NCBI GenBank assembly: GCA_946999645.1
Contig: CAMQDS010000004.1
Location: 1-64,000 of the forward strand
DNA length: 64,000 nucleotides
Direction: 5' to 3'
Source of the DNA: an uncultured Bacteroidales bacterium
GTDB lineage: Bacteria; Bacteroidota; Bacteroidia; Bacteroidales; UBA932
Positions 63,503 through 64,000 of this stretch are shown here, piece after piece. The notes under the pieces were generated by a model. It saw only the letters and a list, made by a program, of their open reading frames with translations. It did not search any database and was not told the origin of the DNA. Made by a program: the position numbers and the translations under genes. How positions within the stretch are numbered: position 1 is the first letter of the stretch; every line of letters starts with the position of its first letter.

Positions 63503-64000
63503 TTGAGATATAATCTACTTATATCAGCTATATCTGTTGCTTGTTTATTGTTTTCTTGCACAAGCAGGGATATATCTTCATCTTGTTTAGATGAATTGGA
63601 TGGTATTCTTAAAATGAGGAATACCTATGAAGCATCTTATCATAAAAGAATGGGGGAGTTGAAACAACTAAAGTATTTACATTCATCTCCAGCCTATATT
63701 TATGAAATAAACAACAGACTTGCGAATGAATATTTTTCTACCAGCCTTGATACTACAGTGTTATATTTAAATGAAAATATTTCACTCGCACGCAAGATGA
63801 ATGATACCATTCTTGAAGGTAAAGCAGAACTTACACTTGCATGTGCTTATGTTATGGCAGGTTACCATATGGAAGCATTAGATATTTTACAGTCATATGA
63901 TAAAAAGTCTATACCCTATAAGCTCAAAAAGTTATATTTCTATGCAAAATATACCTTTTCAGGTGAACTGAAGTCATATTATCGAAATAGAACTGAATAT
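63503..64000 (+). CDS. DUF6377-type lipoprotein regulator, N-terminal part (runs off the window)
   Basis: The only start upstream of the lipobox in this frame is TTG at 63503; an in-frame TAA stands at 63497. It gives (M)RYNLLISAISVACLLFSCTS, a clear lipoprotein signal with Cys at residue 18. The 166 residues present continue as helical repeats (YEINNRLANEYFSTSLDTTV, LEGKAELTLACAYVMAGYHM) like the TPR part of DUF6377 proteins. Those proteins sit next to polysaccharide loci in Bacteroidales and end in a coiled coil and helix-turn-helix, not visible here. It probably regulates the adjacent locus (inference). Confidence 0.7.
   Translation, partial: MRYNLLISAISVACLLFSCTSRDISSSCLDELDGILKMRNTYEASYHKRMGELKQLKYLHSSPAYIYEINNRLANEYFSTSLDTTVLYLNENISLARKMNDTILEGKAELTLACAYVMAGYHMEALDILQSYDKKSIPYKLKKLYFYAKYTFSGELKSYYRNRTEY

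Overview
The window is chromosomal DNA from a member of the Bacteroidota, most likely order Bacteroidales. This rests on two SusC/SusD pairs, a complete Na+-translocating NADH:quinone reductase operon, Mfa2/FimB-like lipoproteins, the lineage-typical families DUF4491, DUF5686, DUF6377 and the DUF5117/5118 metalloprotease, and promoters of the TTTG-N19/20-TAnnTTTG type. Species cannot be fixed from the sequence alone. Host genes are AT-rich. The phage-derived stretches at the left end and at 22.9-27.8 kb are richer in G+C and mostly decayed.

Layout. 1-4.9 kb: a degenerate mobile-element region. It holds a duplicated hairpin/minisatellite element, Mu-like phage morphogenesis relics (a MuF-type C-terminus carrying a PD-(D/E)XK-like nuclease, a twice-frameshifted gpG-like gene and a gp37-like gene), an AbiEii-type toxin-antitoxin pair, a broken higB with an intact higA, an HsdS tail, and tRNA-Asp followed by partial direct and inverted copies of itself. 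5-12.8 kb: uvrA, a tandem pair of family 2 glycosyltransferases, a divergent glycosyltransferase and two fimbrial-type lipoproteins. 12.9-21.3 kb: nqrABCDEF, divergent from a UvrD/PcrA helicase. 21.3-22.6 kb: an atypical LuxR-type regulator with a hemerythrin protein.

22.9-27.8 kb is the most unusual stretch. It is a graveyard of C-terminal toxin tips of the MuF phage head protein (two ADP-ribosyltransferase-like tails and two barnase/EndoU/colicin/RelE-like tails), and the tail-to-tail neighbours are small minus-strand genes that look like immunity genes. One of these is an intact single-domain (p)ppGpp hydrolase. Segmental duplications, a shared promoter cassette and relics of phage ParB/Dam-type genes lie among them.

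27.9-33.3 kb: mannose-1-phosphate guanylyltransferase with a GT-B glycosyltransferase, two tRNA-Lys genes, a membrane-anchored AraC regulator, DUF4491 and an aldehyde dehydrogenase. 33.5-41.4 kb: flavodoxin, a DUF5686 outer-membrane protein, a YhhN protein with trpS, an HI0933-type flavoprotein, and lipid enzymes (a PlsC-like acyltransferase and a CDP-alcohol phosphatidyltransferase). 41.4-49.7 kb: a SusC/SusD locus with a lipoprotein and a large zinc metalloprotease, which suggests peptide or protein use. 49.8-53.7 kb: a Fur-family repressor, a PIB-type metal ATPase with a candidate operator between them, a HAD phosphatase and dtd.

53.8-64 kb: an organophosphate antiporter, then a compact polysaccharide utilisation locus (SusC, SusD, GH30 lipoprotein, DUF5125/5121-type surface glycan-binding protein). 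Its gene order matches the beta-1,6-glucan (pustulan) locus of B. thetaiotaomicron. The window ends inside a DUF6377-type lipoprotein regulator.
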